This document shows, in pieces, positions 35,602 through 47,890 of a stretch of DNA of 64,000 nt; positions within the stretch are counted from its first letter, which is position 1, and each line of letters opens with the position of its first letter. Below the pieces are notes generated by a model. It was given only the letters and a program-made list of their open reading frames with translations, ran no database searches and was not told where the DNA came from. Origin of the DNA: Adiantum capillus-veneris (lineage: Eukaryota > Streptophyta > Polypodiopsida > Polypodiales > Pteridaceae). The stretch lies in contig CM043966.1 in the NCBI GenBank assembly GCA_014529385.2, positions 108,749,087-108,813,086 of the forward strand, written 5' to 3'. Made by a program: the position numbers and the translations under genes.

Positions 35602-36671
35602 CGAGCATTGTCTACGGCTATTTGGCTAGCCACTCCCGTCCGGCAGGGAAAACAACATCGACATCGACTCTCACGTTTTGGCACCAGCTCGACATCCTTA
35701 CACATTGCGGCGGATTTCTCGATATCCGACCCGACACCGGTTTCACATGAACGACATTTTCTCACGATCGACAGATGTACTTGCCACACGCACGGGTGAG
35801 GTGCCTCTACCATAGAGGAGTGACACCCGGCATTGGGACCAAGCACACAAATCACGTTGTAGAGCACGGCTTTTGACTACGACATCTTGGCAGCTATTCG
35901 ACTAGCGTATTTCTACCCGATGGTAGAAATCGGCACATATCGACACCAACACATAGGTTACAGGTCACATAGAATTTTTCAGTCTGTTCACACACAGATT
36001 CTCTAGCTTACCATACACAACACTTTCACAGACTATTTGGCACTCATTTCGACAATAGATTCTCTCTGGACAAATGCATTTTTCTATGAGCATACGTAGT
36101 GCTACTGAGCTCTTTTAAGAGCAGATATCCCCGTAGGGATCACTTTTACTGCATGCAACAGTTCTTGGCGCCTGTTTGAGCACGTTTTATTCATGTACGT
36201 TAAGTTACGGACACTGCCCACTTGCGCGTTTTACTCATGTAAGTGTGGAGCCATTTTTTAGCTATTTTGGTAGTTTTTCTCAGTCGTTTCTAAGACTCGT
36301 ACCAGAAGAGCCTTTTCTGAGACTGTGGCTAGTCCATTTGTGTCTGCATTAGCCTTTATAGGGTTGATAGCGTGAGGTTTTCTTTGAGCTGGGGTATGCT
36401 CGAATGTTGAGACACTTTCAACAATATATGTAGTTGGAGTTCCCCTTTACGGTACCCTCGCCATAGATATGTATCAAGATGGTTTTTGTGCTCTTGGCGT
36501 CGAGTTGGCAGTCACATAGCAATGGTTTGTGTAGTAGATGCCCAATTAGTGCAGCTGGCATATTTATGTGTATTTTGAGTTGAGTTTGACTCTTCATACA
36601 AAGGAGACTTTGCCCAAATTTCTGCAGCTTCTTGCCATAGTTTGGCACCTCTCAAACCCTCTTTGTCAGCA
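34637..36671 (+). other. Long leader of copia 2
   Basis: No coding sense. About 2.0 kb between primer site and gag contains a (CA)n tract (35176-35194), a GA tract (35554-35599) and a CGACA-rich patch (35530-35960). The leader is unusually long for a copia element (the one in copia 1 is about 60 bp), so other DNA may have inserted here. Confidence 0.6.
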
Positions 36672-37376
36672 ATGGATTCTTCTTCAGATAAGGAGGAGTA
36701 TTTCGTTTGTAGGTTTGATGGCAACAACTTCACCATGTGGAAAGAGCGCATGAAAGATGTTTTGACAACACATAAGGCCTATCAGAACCGTTGAAAGAGT
36801 GTGCAGAGTATGATGACTATACGCAAGCTCAGTGGGAGATTTTGGATGCGAGAGCCATGGCTACGATAAAGCTACATCTAGCCGAGTCAGTGTTCTTTAC
36901 TATCATAGGGAAGACAACCACCAAGGACCTTTACAATAGCTTATGTTCAGCATTCGAGAGCAAAAGTGCATCCAACAATGTTTTTCTCATGAAAAAGCTT
37001 ATGAAGCTCAACATGAAAGAAGGTAGCACAGTTTCTGGTCCCTTAAATGAGTTCAACTCCCTGTTCAGCCAGTTGACATCTCACGGTTTTAAGGAGTTTG
37101 ACGAGGACGAACTCAAGTCTATATTCTTGCTATGCTCTCTACCCAGTTCATGGGACACGTTTGAATATCCATTAGCAATTCAACTCCGAATGGCAAGTTA
37201 GTGTTCAATGCTGTCACAGATGTGTTTCTCACTGAAGAAATTCCATGTAAATCTCTCGACGGTGCTAGTCATGGAGATGCATATATTGCTGGCAGTTCAA
37301 CAAAGGCAAGAGGCCGTGATAGGAACAAATACAAAAGCAAAAGTAGAGAGCGAATCCTCGTAGTTCTAGCAAACAC
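36672..37376 (+). pseudogene. Copia gag (element 2)
   Basis: The ATG at 36672 opens MDSSSDKEEYFVCRFDGNNF then TMWKERMKD, a typical copia gag start. A frame change near 36793 leads to 136 open codons (36791-37201) with WEILDARAMATIKLHLAES, a helical gag core with FLMKKLMKLNMKEGS, and FLLCSLPSSWDTF. Frame and stop changes follow at 37200-37376, where basic residues (SKSRER-like) precede the zinc knuckle. Confidence 0.88.
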
Positions 37377-38240
37377 ATGAACTCAAGTAGAGACCATAGT
37401 GCCAAAAATGTGGAGTGTTATTATTTCCATAAGAAGGGCCATTACAAAAAGGATTGTCGTAGTCTCCAAAGAGATCAAAAGAACTTGCAAAAAGATAATT
37501 TTGGCAAAGGCACAGGTACGGTAAAGATCGAGGAGCTCAATGTGGTTGAGTCTTACATACCTACCACTACAGTAGAGGATGCTTGTCCTCCAGTGATGCA
37601 CATTATACCAACAGAGATTCATGCAGAGGTGATAGCAGATCCCTCAGATGTTCTCATTTTCACTTTAGATCTTACTCCATATGCTTTGGTTGCACAGAAT
37701 TGGATTCTTGATTCTTGTGCAAGTTTTCATGTCACACCGCATAGAGAGTGGTTTTCCTCTTATGCATCCATGCATGGCATAGTCAAGCTTGGTGGAATGT
37801 GCTATGGTGGAGAATACGTCTCCACGGAGTTCAAGGATTCTTGCAATCGAAGAGGCATTCGTCGACAATTTACTACTCCAGACACACCTGCACAAAATGG
37901 GATAGGTGAAAGAATAAATTGCACGATTCAAGAGCGAGTTATCCCTATGATGTCTATGGAAAAGATTACTCCAAAGTTTTGGGGGGAAGCTGTCCTGACA
38001 GCAGTGCACATCATCAACAAATCACCTACTTCGTCTTTGAATTTCAAAACTCCAAAGGAATTATGGACTGGGAAAATGCCAAGCTATGAGCATTTACTTG
38101 TATTTGGATGTGAGGCATATGCACATGTGCCCAAAGAACTTCGTGCACAAGCTAGATTCCAGGTCACACAAATGCATTTTAATCAGCTATGGTGCAAATG
38201 GAGAGATGGGCTATCATCTCTGGCACCCAGAATCCAATAA
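37377..38240 (+). pseudogene. Fused zinc knuckle, protease and truncated integrase
   Basis: One open frame of 287 codons. Residues about 14-27 form a zinc knuckle with its second Cys replaced (CYYFHKKGHYKKDC). Residues about 107-119 are the protease site WILDSCASFHVTP, with DSG changed to DSC. After about 20 more residues the reading jumps straight to GGEYVSTEF in the integrase core. The rest of the protease, the integrase zinc module and the first catalytic Asp are absent, and the second Asp position (SDN before GGEY) is also lost. The distal core (AQNGIGERINCTIQE, FWGEAVLTAVHIINKSPT) and VFGCEAYAHVP follow. This is an in-frame internal deletion. Confidence 0.88.
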
Positions 38241-38258
38241 AGTCATTGTAGCTCACAC

Positions 38259-39603
38259 GTGATTTTCAATGAATCCAAAATGCACAAGAATCCCATTAAA
38301 GAACTTGAGTACAGACACGTCCGTTTTGAGGATGTAGCCTCCGAACCAACTCAATTTAGTAGTGTTGCATCTAATCCTCAAGTGCAAGATACTACTATTG
38401 CTCCAAAAAGAGCAGAGTCCACCAATCAAGCATTGGGATGCTCTGTGAGAGTATCATGTGTGCCCGAGTGGTTTGAGCTGGGTATACACCACATTTTGAT
38501 CATTGACAATGGAGAACCAACCTGCTACAAAGAAGTTATACAAATGGACGATAGCGTTAAGTGGGAACAAGATATGCAATTAGAATACAATCTGATTGTG
38601 GCTAATGAGACATGGGATTTGGTTGAATTACCAAAAGGAAAAAATGCTTTACCTTGCAAGTGGGTATACAAGAAGAAATATACAGCAGAAGATCCCGAGC
38701 CTAGGTACAAGGCTCGTCTAGTTGCCAAGGATTTCAAGCAACAAAAAGGTGTGGATTTTGATGAGATTTTCTTTCCATTAGTCAAGATGACTACACTTCA
38801 CACTGTGCTTGGCTTGGTTGCTATCCAGGACATGGAACTTGTCCAAATGGACGTGAACACATCATTTCTTCATGGGGATCTAGATGAAGATGTCTACATG
38901 AAACAACTAGAGGGCTGAATTGGTTTGTAGACTTAAAAAGGCACTTTATGGCCTCAAGCAAGGTTCAAGGCAGTGGTACCAAAAATTTGATAAATTTATG
39001 CAGTCTCAGGGTTACGTAAGAAGTCAAGAGGATCGCTGCTTATACACAAAGAGATTGAATGATGGTTCTTTACTCATCTTGATCTTGTATGTAGATGATA
39101 TGCTTATCGTAAGCAAATCAATTGATGAGATCAATCAATTGAAAAAGATGCTAAGCACTCAGTTTTCCATGAAAGATTTGGGAAATGCCAATCACTTCCT
39201 TGGTATGCAAATCAAGAGAGAAAGGCAACATGGAATTCTTGAATTATCTCAGCAAAAGTACATCCACAAAGTCTTGCAACATTTTAGTATGCAGGGGGGG
39301 AAGTCACTGAGTACCCCAATCCAAGCATACTCCAAACTTAGCAAGGACGATTCTCCCAAGATAGTTGATGAGAAAGAGGAAATGGTGAAAGTGCCATATT
39401 CTTCTGCAGTTGGCAGTTTAATGTACGCTATGGTAGTCACAAGACCAGACATTGCACATGCAATGGGAGTGGTCAGTAGGTACATGGAAAACCCTGGCAA
39501 GAAGCATTGGGAAGCAGTGAGGAAAATCCTCGGATATTTGAAGGGTACAACTACCAAGTTTATTTTAGAGCGTTTCATGGCAGTGATGTTTAAAAATAAA
39601 TAA
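38259..39603 (+). pseudogene. Copia reverse transcriptase (element 2)
   Basis: 219 open codons (38259-38918) carry the RT opening: VKWEQDMQLEYNLIVANETW, WVYKKKY, ARLVAKDFKQQKGVDFDEIF, QMDVNTSFLHGDLDEDVYM. A stop and frame change near 38918 lead to 227 open codons (38920-39603) with LKKALYGLKQGSRQWYQKF, the catalytic YVDD (39088-39099), SMKDLGNANHFLGMQIKRE, VGSLMYAMVVTRPDIAHAM and LGYLKGTTTKF. It ends where RNase H should begin. All RT motifs remain, so this part decayed less than the integrase. Confidence 0.92.
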
Positions 39604-39770
39604 AAATCCTATTGCCACGTGGTGGCTTCTGCATTGAGATACTAGAAAAAGAGTCTTTGGCTCACTAAGTAGCTATGATGACCTTGGCACTGTTGTTATT
39701 AGACTTTATTCACAAGAGATGGTGACCAAAGTTTATTTGCCAGACCTTTCTTTAGAAAATCGAGTGTAGC
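39604..39770 (+). pseudogene. Trace of copia RNase H
   Basis: Short readable words (about GTAGCTATGATG at 39668-39679) and a final FCQTFL-like stretch suggest a collapsed RNase H with large deletions. No ordered domain remains. Confidence 0.35.
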
Positions 39771-39977
39771 TTAATGGAAGCACTCTCAAATTTTATCTGC
39801 CTATCTGCACCCAAGCTGCGTAGCCTGTGTTTGGCACTGAAAAAGTTTGTGGCAACCTAAGATGTAGGTGGGCAAGAAATGTGCCATCTATTTTTGCTCC
39901 AATCAGAGTGTGCCAGCATGGATGCATGCACCTTGGGAGTTCTTTGCTGCCACTCAGTTTGAACGCACCCATGGCCT

Positions 39978-40095
<118 letters not shown>

Positions 40096-40214
40096 CCATG
40101 TGTGGTAGATTGTTCCCCTCCTCCATGAGACATCTTTAGTTCAAAAATCATCGAGATCTTCAAGGTCTTTTGTCTTTGTTCCTACTACATGAAAGTTCTT
40201 CTTCTTGTTGTTGT

Positions 40215-40217
<3 letters not shown>

Positions 40218-40307
<90 letters not shown>
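40218..40307. repeat. (CT)n microsatellite
   Basis: About 90 bp of CT repeat, 120 bp from the previous compound tract. Confidence 0.95.
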
Positions 40308-40309
<2 letters not shown>

Positions 40310-42987
40310 CAAAAATTGGTTGTATACTATGTACAAAGAGGCTACTAGGAATGCACAAAGTCCTATCATCTAGAGGATATACAGGACGAGGAGTACAAAG
40401 TGAGTGTTATGTGCACATCAAGGTGGCATGTATGAAAGAACACACAATGAACCACTATGGAGGTGTGTAGTGCCATGTGATGTCTCCATGGTCCAGAGTG
40501 GGAAGAACTAAATATCTCACCCATGTTCCATCATGAACTCCCGCTCTAAAAAACTAACAACAAATTGATCTCCACATTGGCTAAGCATATAGATAAACCA
40601 TTGAACAGTGCCTCAAGGACTCATGTTGCAAAGTACATCTCTAGCAAGTTGGATCACGAACAATAATCGCAGCCAAGCAACAATAGGGCATCTTACATGT
40701 GCAATCATCCACATGAAATAGCATATATAGCAACTTCTCATGATGCTCCAAATGCATGAACAAAGCTGTCACAAAAAAGTTGGAGAGATGCGCTGATCTT
40801 GCTTGGTGTGGACGATGAGCTAAACATCATGTCCTTAGGATGATCCTCCTCCAAAGGCACATAGTGTACTCCTGAGGGACCCCATAATCTTGTAAAGAAG
40901 TCCATTGCCACTCACCAAGATCCCAATCTATCCCAACTAGTGGTTGTCCCTACCAAAGCCATGACCTCCAAAGTGGAGTCTCCTCTTGGATGAAAATAGG
41001 GTCAACATAAGAACGCCACCCCAAAGAACCCACCACTTGACCATAGGTTCTTCCTCACCATCAGCTTCCCGCTTGCCTCCATGTCTATAGCACCCTCAAT
41101 CCCAGCATCATCAAGCCCTCCCTCAAAAATTGTCTCAGACGAAGAAACCAACACCTCTTTATCCACTTGCTCTTCCTCTATAACCAAAACAACTGCATCT
41201 TTTTTGGAAAATGTCCGCACTTGCTACACCACTATAGCACATTCCACAGCAACCTACACAAGCATATCCATTAACGTTGTACCACATACCACCTCTACAT
41301 GCATGTCTTCATCTGTAGGCATGGATGCATCTACCTTGTTTATGCACCATATCCGACATAGTGGGATCAACAAAAACAATAATAGATCCCAGTCCCACTT
41401 ACCCTAATATAATTAACAAAATCAACCATTAATAGGCTAATTAAGGACCTCTCTTCTTAAGCAAGAAAAGAGAAGCCAAATGCTCTCATACCTATGTAAT
41501 AGAAATGGCCTATGAACTTTGAGAGTAGCGGAACTAGGAAATTAGATAAAGCATTTTTGTGAGACTACTTTGTGAGCATAGCAAGTGAACTTAATTAATG
41601 GTAGCAACATAAACATGGTACTTAGTTAACTTGGCATGAACAATAATTTTTGCAAGAGAGAGAGTTCAGAGAACATGACAATAGTTGAGGTCCGGATTTA
41701 TGCGGAGCCGGTCCCCCCTCCAATAGGAATTTGTATTATAGATTCTCCCATAAAGAGAGATTTGGTATAATACAATCTGTGAGCTCCTTGTGACCTTGGT
41801 GATTCTATGAAGATAGAAAGCTTCATGCATCACGAGAATAACATAAACTTTGTAGAAAGCATTAACTATCGTAAGCCTCAGTCCCAAGGCCTCAAACACA
41901 TTTGAAGGTGGAGAGAGCTAGCAAGGAATGAGGATAGGGACAGGGAAGAAGAAACATTCCATAGGAGAAAGAAATAGTTCCTCACTTATCATCACTCTTC
42001 TTGATATCATACATAATAGCATAGTAATGAAGATGGAGAAGATGGCAAGCTTAAGCATTGAAGCATGGATCTTGGTTGGATTTGCATTCCATAGCAAGGA
42101 GTGTTGGTGTAGGCTCTCACTTCTCAACTAGCTTGGAGAAGGAGATGGAGTTCCTCTACTTTCACCAAGTGAGAATTAGTGAAGAATGATTGTGTGAGAG
42201 GGTGTATACCCCCAAGCACACCCCTTGCTTGCTTTGCTTGACTCCTCCCTTTTGCTCAAGCGTGAAGCTCATTGGACCCTTCTCCTCCTAGCCATCACAT
42301 GCATAATGCATTTCAAGCAACATGGGTAGCATTAAGACAAGTGTCCTCCTTACCTCTTTGAGAGAGAGAACTTGAAAATATCTAGCGCAAATTATCTCCC
42401 TTGCAAAAAATTGCCCCTCTCTCCCCCGTTCCAGCAAAAAAATGGGAGATGGTGCACGATGGGCTACGAGATGAGGTTTTCCTCCGCTCACAAGCCTAGG
42501 TGACAAGCATGCTGGCCAGGCTGAAATGTGGGTGGCATAGAGCATGGGTATCACCTAGCGAATGACAAGGGAAACTACCATGATCAATGGTTGCTGGTCG
42601 GTGTGGATGGCATCACAAAGTGATTGGGTAGAGGAGGGAACAGTTGCCATAGGCACATGCGGCCGCTCAGGGGCAAGTTAACCAGGGAGAAGTTGTTGAG
42701 GTTAGGCCCGGTGAACAACCAATCATAGCTAGGGCTGAGTCTGGTCAGCAGATGAGAGCACCGTATAGCATCAAGTAAGGTCATCAAGTGGAAGGAAACA
42801 AATACAACAGGTGCACTGGGCATGAACTGTTCGGCTCCTGTGAAAGAGGGCGAAGGTAGAGGAGGGGGAAGGCAGGTTCGATTCAAGGCAATAGAGGGGC
42901 GAGGAATGCAAGAGTATGAAGATGAATCATCAACGCAGTATAGTTGCAGTGGAACTTTGACCTTTCATGCTTTCGATCATCATCCAT

Positions 42988-43043
42988 GGGACACTCCATG
43001 AAACTGTCCCGCGCCAACGCGGGATGTTTTCATGGAGTGTCCC
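42988..43043. repeat. Perfect nested inverted repeat (cruciform)
   Basis: Outer arms of 16 bp: GGGACACTCCATGAAA (42988-43003) and its perfect reverse complement at 43028-43043. Inside is a second stem, TCCCGCG (43007-43013) with CGCGGGA (43018-43024), around a 4-nt CCAA loop. The whole 56 bp can fold into a long hairpin with only a 3-nt bulge on each side. Confidence 0.93.
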
Positions 43044-45112
43044 ACGAGGCTGACCTTGCAATGCCCACACACCCTTTGCACTTGTACACTATCCTACGCT
43101 ATACCGCACCAATGCGGGAGGCTTTAGAGTAGAGTACAAAGAGGATCAAGATTCTATATGTTAGCATACTTAGGTTGTATTAGTTAATTTAATTATTAGG
43201 CAATGTCCGGTCTTAAAATCCTACCCTATTGCTCAGCCCTCGTTTTTGACTTGCCAAAATGATGTTTTTTTTTCGTTGGCAGCCTTCAGGGCAGAGCAGT
43301 ATTTGGAGCAACCCCTAAGTTAGCTTAGAAAATAAGAGTAAATCGATTAGCCTTTTTTTGTTTCAGCCTTCCAAGCCGAAGATTCTGCTGTGTCCAAGAG
43401 TTAACGAGCAGTAAAACCCATTGTTAATCCATAAATTTCGCACATTAACAATATCAGTTTTCGATTTGCAGCTTTTGCACATTACAGTTATTACGTTTCT
43501 GGTCTTCTTCTTTTGCACATTTGGCCCGTTCATTTTCGGCTTGTAGCCTCCCGCGCCGACACGATATTGGTTAGGCTAATGTCCTAGAGACATTTGAGAC
43601 TATGCAATATCTACCCTATTTCCTTCCACGCCAATGCGGTATACTTTGGGCCAATGTCCCGGTATAGACAAAAATTAACATGGTGGGCGGACGCCGCTTC
43701 GGAGCCACGAGAAGCCTTGCAAACAGACACAAACCGAGCCTCCATTCAACCACATCAAGATTCCCTAAAAGAGGTGGAGGTGAAAGCATAGAGAAATGAT
43801 AAGATGAGGTTTGTTGTTGTGTGGATCATAGTTGGGAGAAAATGAAGACTAAAGATATGCGAAGGATAGTATCAGTGTTCGGATTCCTTTTTTAAAAAAT
43901 ATGGTTTTTATTTTTAAAAAGAACTATTTTTCTCTATTTTGGGGCTGAATTTATCCTTTTGTGCTTGCCCTCAAATGACATTATTGAAATTGAAAATGAC
44001 ACGATATTAAGCTGAGACACATCTTTCTCGAATATTGGTTAGGAGACTATCTCCATTTGATTTTTCTTATAGAATACGAGGAAAATGTCTGCAACTCATG
44101 AGTTTGTGCATCAGGCTTCACTAACAAAAGTTGAGTTGTTCCGCGGATCGGGCGGGGCTAAAGTTTTGGGATAGCATCAGCTTTACAAGCCAAGATCTAT
44201 AGTCCTCTTTGGATCTGCCGTTTTTTTGGATTCCCTGCAATTGCTTGGAGTTTTGATAGCTTATGTTACTTAATTAAGTACGAACTTATATCTTAGCAGT
44301 GATCATCTTCAAGCGTTGTAGTTTTAAATCCTACTATGGATTGACCATTTTGTTGGATTGCCTATACTTCACATTATGGCATGGCTCAATCAAAAAAGAA
44401 ATTTGTGTTAAAATTATCTTTATTTTCGCTCGGAAAAATGAAATGCTTGGTTTTTTCTGCTCGATGTATGGATTTGCCCGTTGTCCACCATTCAAGTGAA
44501 AATGCTATTGTCCCTATTGTACAAGCCCCTGCCCGTACACGTCAAGCTTGATCTTTGTTGTCTGTATACATGAAGCTTGCTCTCTGTTGTCTGTGGCGAT
44601 TTCATGCCATGGTTGAGTATGTGCCGGCGCACGATGGAGAGAGAGCGTTTGAATTTGCCTACTCAAAATAGTAGAGAGAGAGTGAGACAAAATGCTTAAT
44701 AAGTAAATTAATAATGATATATTTTCCACCATTGGAATTTCATTTTGGAAGCGCATGCTTTGTGAATTTTCCGCAAGGGTGGTTTCGTTTCAAAAGAGTC
44801 AACTGTGTGGCCTTGTGCACAATTGAAAAGAATAACGAGATATCAGCTCTTTGGAGCTTTCAGTCTCGAACATTCTAGTCGTGTGTACTCCCATGATCAG
44901 ACGTGTTGGCCAACCGCTACCAATTTATTAGGGCTCGAGAAGGGGAAAACTGGCCCAATCTAGGAGCGGGGTGATCGCAAAAGAAAAGATGCCTCTATCA
45001 CAATTTAGAGGATCTTAAATGCCACACTGTTGTTTTTGTCAGATCCTTGTTCCGAGTTGTAGTCTGCACGTTATCAGTTTTAAGAGATTAATTAATTACA
45101 AAGTTCCATAAG

Positions 45113-45113
<1 letters not shown>

Positions 45114-45169
<56 letters not shown>
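45114..45169. repeat. (AT)n microsatellite
   Basis: About 56 bp of uninterrupted AT dinucleotide repeat, immediately left of the first readable pararetrovirus sequence. Confidence 0.95.
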
Positions 45170-45172
<3 letters not shown>

Positions 45173-45199
45173 AAAAGAGTATAAGAAGGGATATAACTT

Positions 45200-45720
45200 T
45201 ATGCATCTAGCTATAATATGATAGGCATAGTCCCATTACTAAAGAAAGGTATCAATGCATCAGCGTCATGTATTTTACTGGATACTAGGCATAAGAATTT
45301 CCAGGACCAGATGATTATTGTGATTGAAGGTCCTTTATCCAATGGTCCCATTTATATGGAATGTTATCCTAACTATGTTGTTTTTCTCATTGATCCCTAT
45401 TTCCCAAAGGTTCTTACTTTCATGTTCAAAACACATGGTCTTGACATGAAGGGAGAATTTGAGCATTTTCAATTGGCATATTGTCTCATTGTTCGTTTAG
45501 TCAATACTAAGCTTCCTTCTGTGTATAATGGTTTATCTCTTAGGTAAGGCCACAATGATAAAGGCCAGAACACTGTTGTGCAAGTAGATGCTTTGTCCAA
45601 CAAGGAAGTCTCTATGACTATCCAATGGGATGAAGTCACCTATCCTTGCAATTAGGATTTGAATCTCCCACCAGCTCTAGTTAATGAGATCAGTATGCCC
45701 AGATCTGTGGTTGCTCATAG
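45200..45720 (+). pseudogene. Caulimovirid movement protein (30K type), broken
   Basis: The longest open piece is 45218-45547. Words such as LLKKGINA, LLDTRHKNFQDQMI, YPNYVVF and HGLDMKGEF match the conserved layout of badnavirus-like movement proteins (LLD/LVDDRH-x-N, a GP/CP-Y-x-x-x-YP segment, a TL/F-K-THG segment). Such proteins enlarge plasmodesmata for cell-to-cell spread. After a stop near 45545 the reading continues with IQWDEVTYP, matching the W-x-EV-x-x-P word after the 30K core. The N-terminus is missing, and a frame change near 45215 precedes the open part. Confidence 0.75.
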
Positions 45721-46845
45721 AATAGGTCACATTGAGCAATATAAGATTGTGTCTTCTCCTCCTTATGAGCAGTGTTCTAATATCATTGATGATCTCAATG
45801 ATTTCCCTAAGTCTTCTTATTTGGTGCACTGCCAGCCATCAACATTAGCCATCCTTTGGCTATTCCTCTGCATTGTACACACACAGAATCTGTTATCATA
45901 GTAGATTGGCATCGGTGTAAGCACTGTAATAAAATTTTACAAAATGTTTCTAGTATCTCTGCTATTACTATGCTTATTGCTGAAGCTGTAGCCGTTTGGC
46001 ATGAGGTGCAATAGTCTTCTTCAAATACTATTGTTGTTCCTAGTTGAGATCTCGAGCCCCTACATCGTTTCCTCAATTGGCAAACCAATGCCCTTAAGGA
46101 TTTAGGTGAGCTCACTCTATTTCAACAACAATTGTTGCAGAACCTTCTGCATCATGTTCAACCTTTATAGTCTACTATTGCTACCCTCTCCTCTTCTTCT
46201 TTGGGGGGGCGACCTTTATCCTCATTGCCACCATCTCTTCCCATACATATGGATTTGGCTCATCTTTCCATTACATAAGAAAGGGGAGATTCCCAAGATG
46301 TTCTCAATGATTTGCAAGGAACACCCTAAGTTTGCAGAGCCCATTCCTCTACAAATTGGCCCTACTGCTCCTTATCATCTAGCACCACAAGGTCCCTTTG
46401 ATGATGATGATAATGATAAGAAGTGGGATCCAGTTAGATATTGGACACAAGGTAATGAAGAGAGTGAGCAGGCAGACATCAATAGCATGGATGAATGCAT
46501 TATCAATCTTGTCACTTTTGTGCCAGACCCTTGGGGAAGTCATCTCCATGAAGAAACACATGCTATCTAGGATTGGCCAGTTTACAACTGTTATGTAGAA
46601 CCACTCATGTTTGCTGCTGCCAGAAAGAATGAATGGAAAACTCAAGGCAATTATGTGGCTCATCACTGGGTTAGTCAACCTACTATCATACAAGCTAGTA
46701 ATTGAAAAAAATCACAACGAAGCTGAATCTAGCCACAGAGTAGAATCTCAAAGATGAAATTTGACTAGCAGAGTCCCTAAGGTCAAGATTCCCTTAACCA
46801 CCAATTCTAGTGCTTCCACAACAACCCTAACAGCAATACAAAAGG
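45721..46845 (+). pseudogene. Caulimovirid region between movement and coat proteins
   Basis: Broken plus-strand coding sequence. One piece (about 46040-46140) is Leu/Gln-rich (LGELTLFQQQLLQNLLHHVQ), with the look of a short coiled coil. Another (46106-46570) has an acidic stretch (FDDDDNDKKWDP) and ends at 46570. Acidic regions before the coat core are common in these viruses, and coiled-coil segments occur in virion-associated proteins, but I cannot assign either. Confidence 0.4.
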
Positions 46846-47890
46846 TTGGTGATCATTAAAATTGATAGCTCATATGAGAAGGAGACATGGAGAACACTAG
46901 AATACCTGTTCAACTTCTTCTCGTATGTAGTCAAGTACAGAGACCTTACACAAGCTCGATTTGTAAGGCAAGTAGTGAGTGGATTTACGAGCATGTTTAG
47001 GAAATGGTGGGATACACTGTCCACAAAATGAAAGCTTTGATTCTGCAAGGAGGCAGACATGAGAATTCTGATAATGTTATCTCATTATTACTTCAGTCCT
47101 TACCATGGAATTCTTCGGTAAGACAACAACCATCAGCAATGTTGTTGAAGAAGCTTTCTTCCGCACTAGATGTTGTAATTTGAATATGATCGAGGAATAT
47201 CAGATGCACATGCATTCGTTGATGTCCACCATAGATGGAGGCTATCACCAAGCAAAATACAAGGTATACTATATTGACTCCTTCCCATAATATTTTTCCA
47301 AGCTAATCAAAGAAAAATTGAAGGAGAAAGAAGTCACTGAGGATAGCTCCGTTGCCCATATAAATCAGCGCATTAATGAAGTATTGGAATTGGAATGTGC
47401 TCTAAATATATTAAAACAACAAAGTAAAACTACAATGTTTTCGAGATATTTTTGTGAGCACAAAACAATGGCTAAATCTTTTGGATGTCATAAGCAGCAG
47501 TGTTCGTGCAAGAGCAGAATTCCACATCAATGTAGCATGTCTAGTAGGGCCAAACCCCACAAATGATGCTACAAGGTTTAGCGTAGGAAACCGGGCATTG
47601 TGAAACCTGCTGATGCTACCTGTTTAATATGTGGCAAAAAGGCGCATTTTGCATCCTCTTGTCCCAAAAAAGGTAAATCCAAAAAATTTAACAATATTCT
47701 CATTGCATATGGGGACTACAAAGCTGTTTATTGTAATCAGATTCAGAAGGATGATAATCTGCTACATGCATATAAAGATTCTGATTTTGATAGGGAATGT
47801 AGTTCAAACACGAATGAGTCTACTTGTACAGACTTTATGGATTTTGAATCTGAAGATGAAGATATGGATATACTCACATGGTTAACATGA
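46846..47890 (+). pseudogene. Caulimovirid coat protein with zinc knuckle, broken
   Basis: Pieces at 46846-47031, 47105-47290, 47318-47566 and 47600-47890 form a broken capsid protein. The middle part (NLNMIEEYQMHMHSLMSTID, then KVYYIDSFP) matches the region before the zinc knuckle in petuvirus- and badnavirus-like coat proteins. It is followed by a Cys-rich basic stretch (47450-47570). The CCHC knuckle CLICGKKAHFASSC is at 47621-47662. The tail is strongly acidic (DFESEDEDMD). Stops separate all pieces. Confidence 0.75.

Larger units (their letters stand above)
34437..39770 (+). mobile_element. Ty1/copia element 2, truncated and internally deleted
   Basis: A Met-type primer site (34625-34636) follows an LTR end (...CATCA at about 34622). 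A possible LTR start TGTCTAATCC at 34437 would make a short LTR of 186 bp. A 2-kb leader with GA and CA tracts precedes gag (36672), then zinc knuckle and protease, a shortened integrase, RT, and only traces of RNase H. I found no copy of 34437-34622 near 39.6-40.2 kb, so the 3' LTR seems lost or too diverged. A deletion fuses protease to the middle of integrase. Order and motifs are copia. The left limit is uncertain. Confidence 0.8.

Noticed and set aside
40500-42900. Short frames on both strands (for example 41081-41407, 41918-42127, 42584-42886)
   Set aside because: No domain, signal or conserved motif is visible; lengths are within chance expectation.
42988-43043. Helitron 3' end hairpin
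   Set aside because: No CTRR end follows the hairpin at the usual distance, and no 5' TC end or replication-protein sequence is visible.
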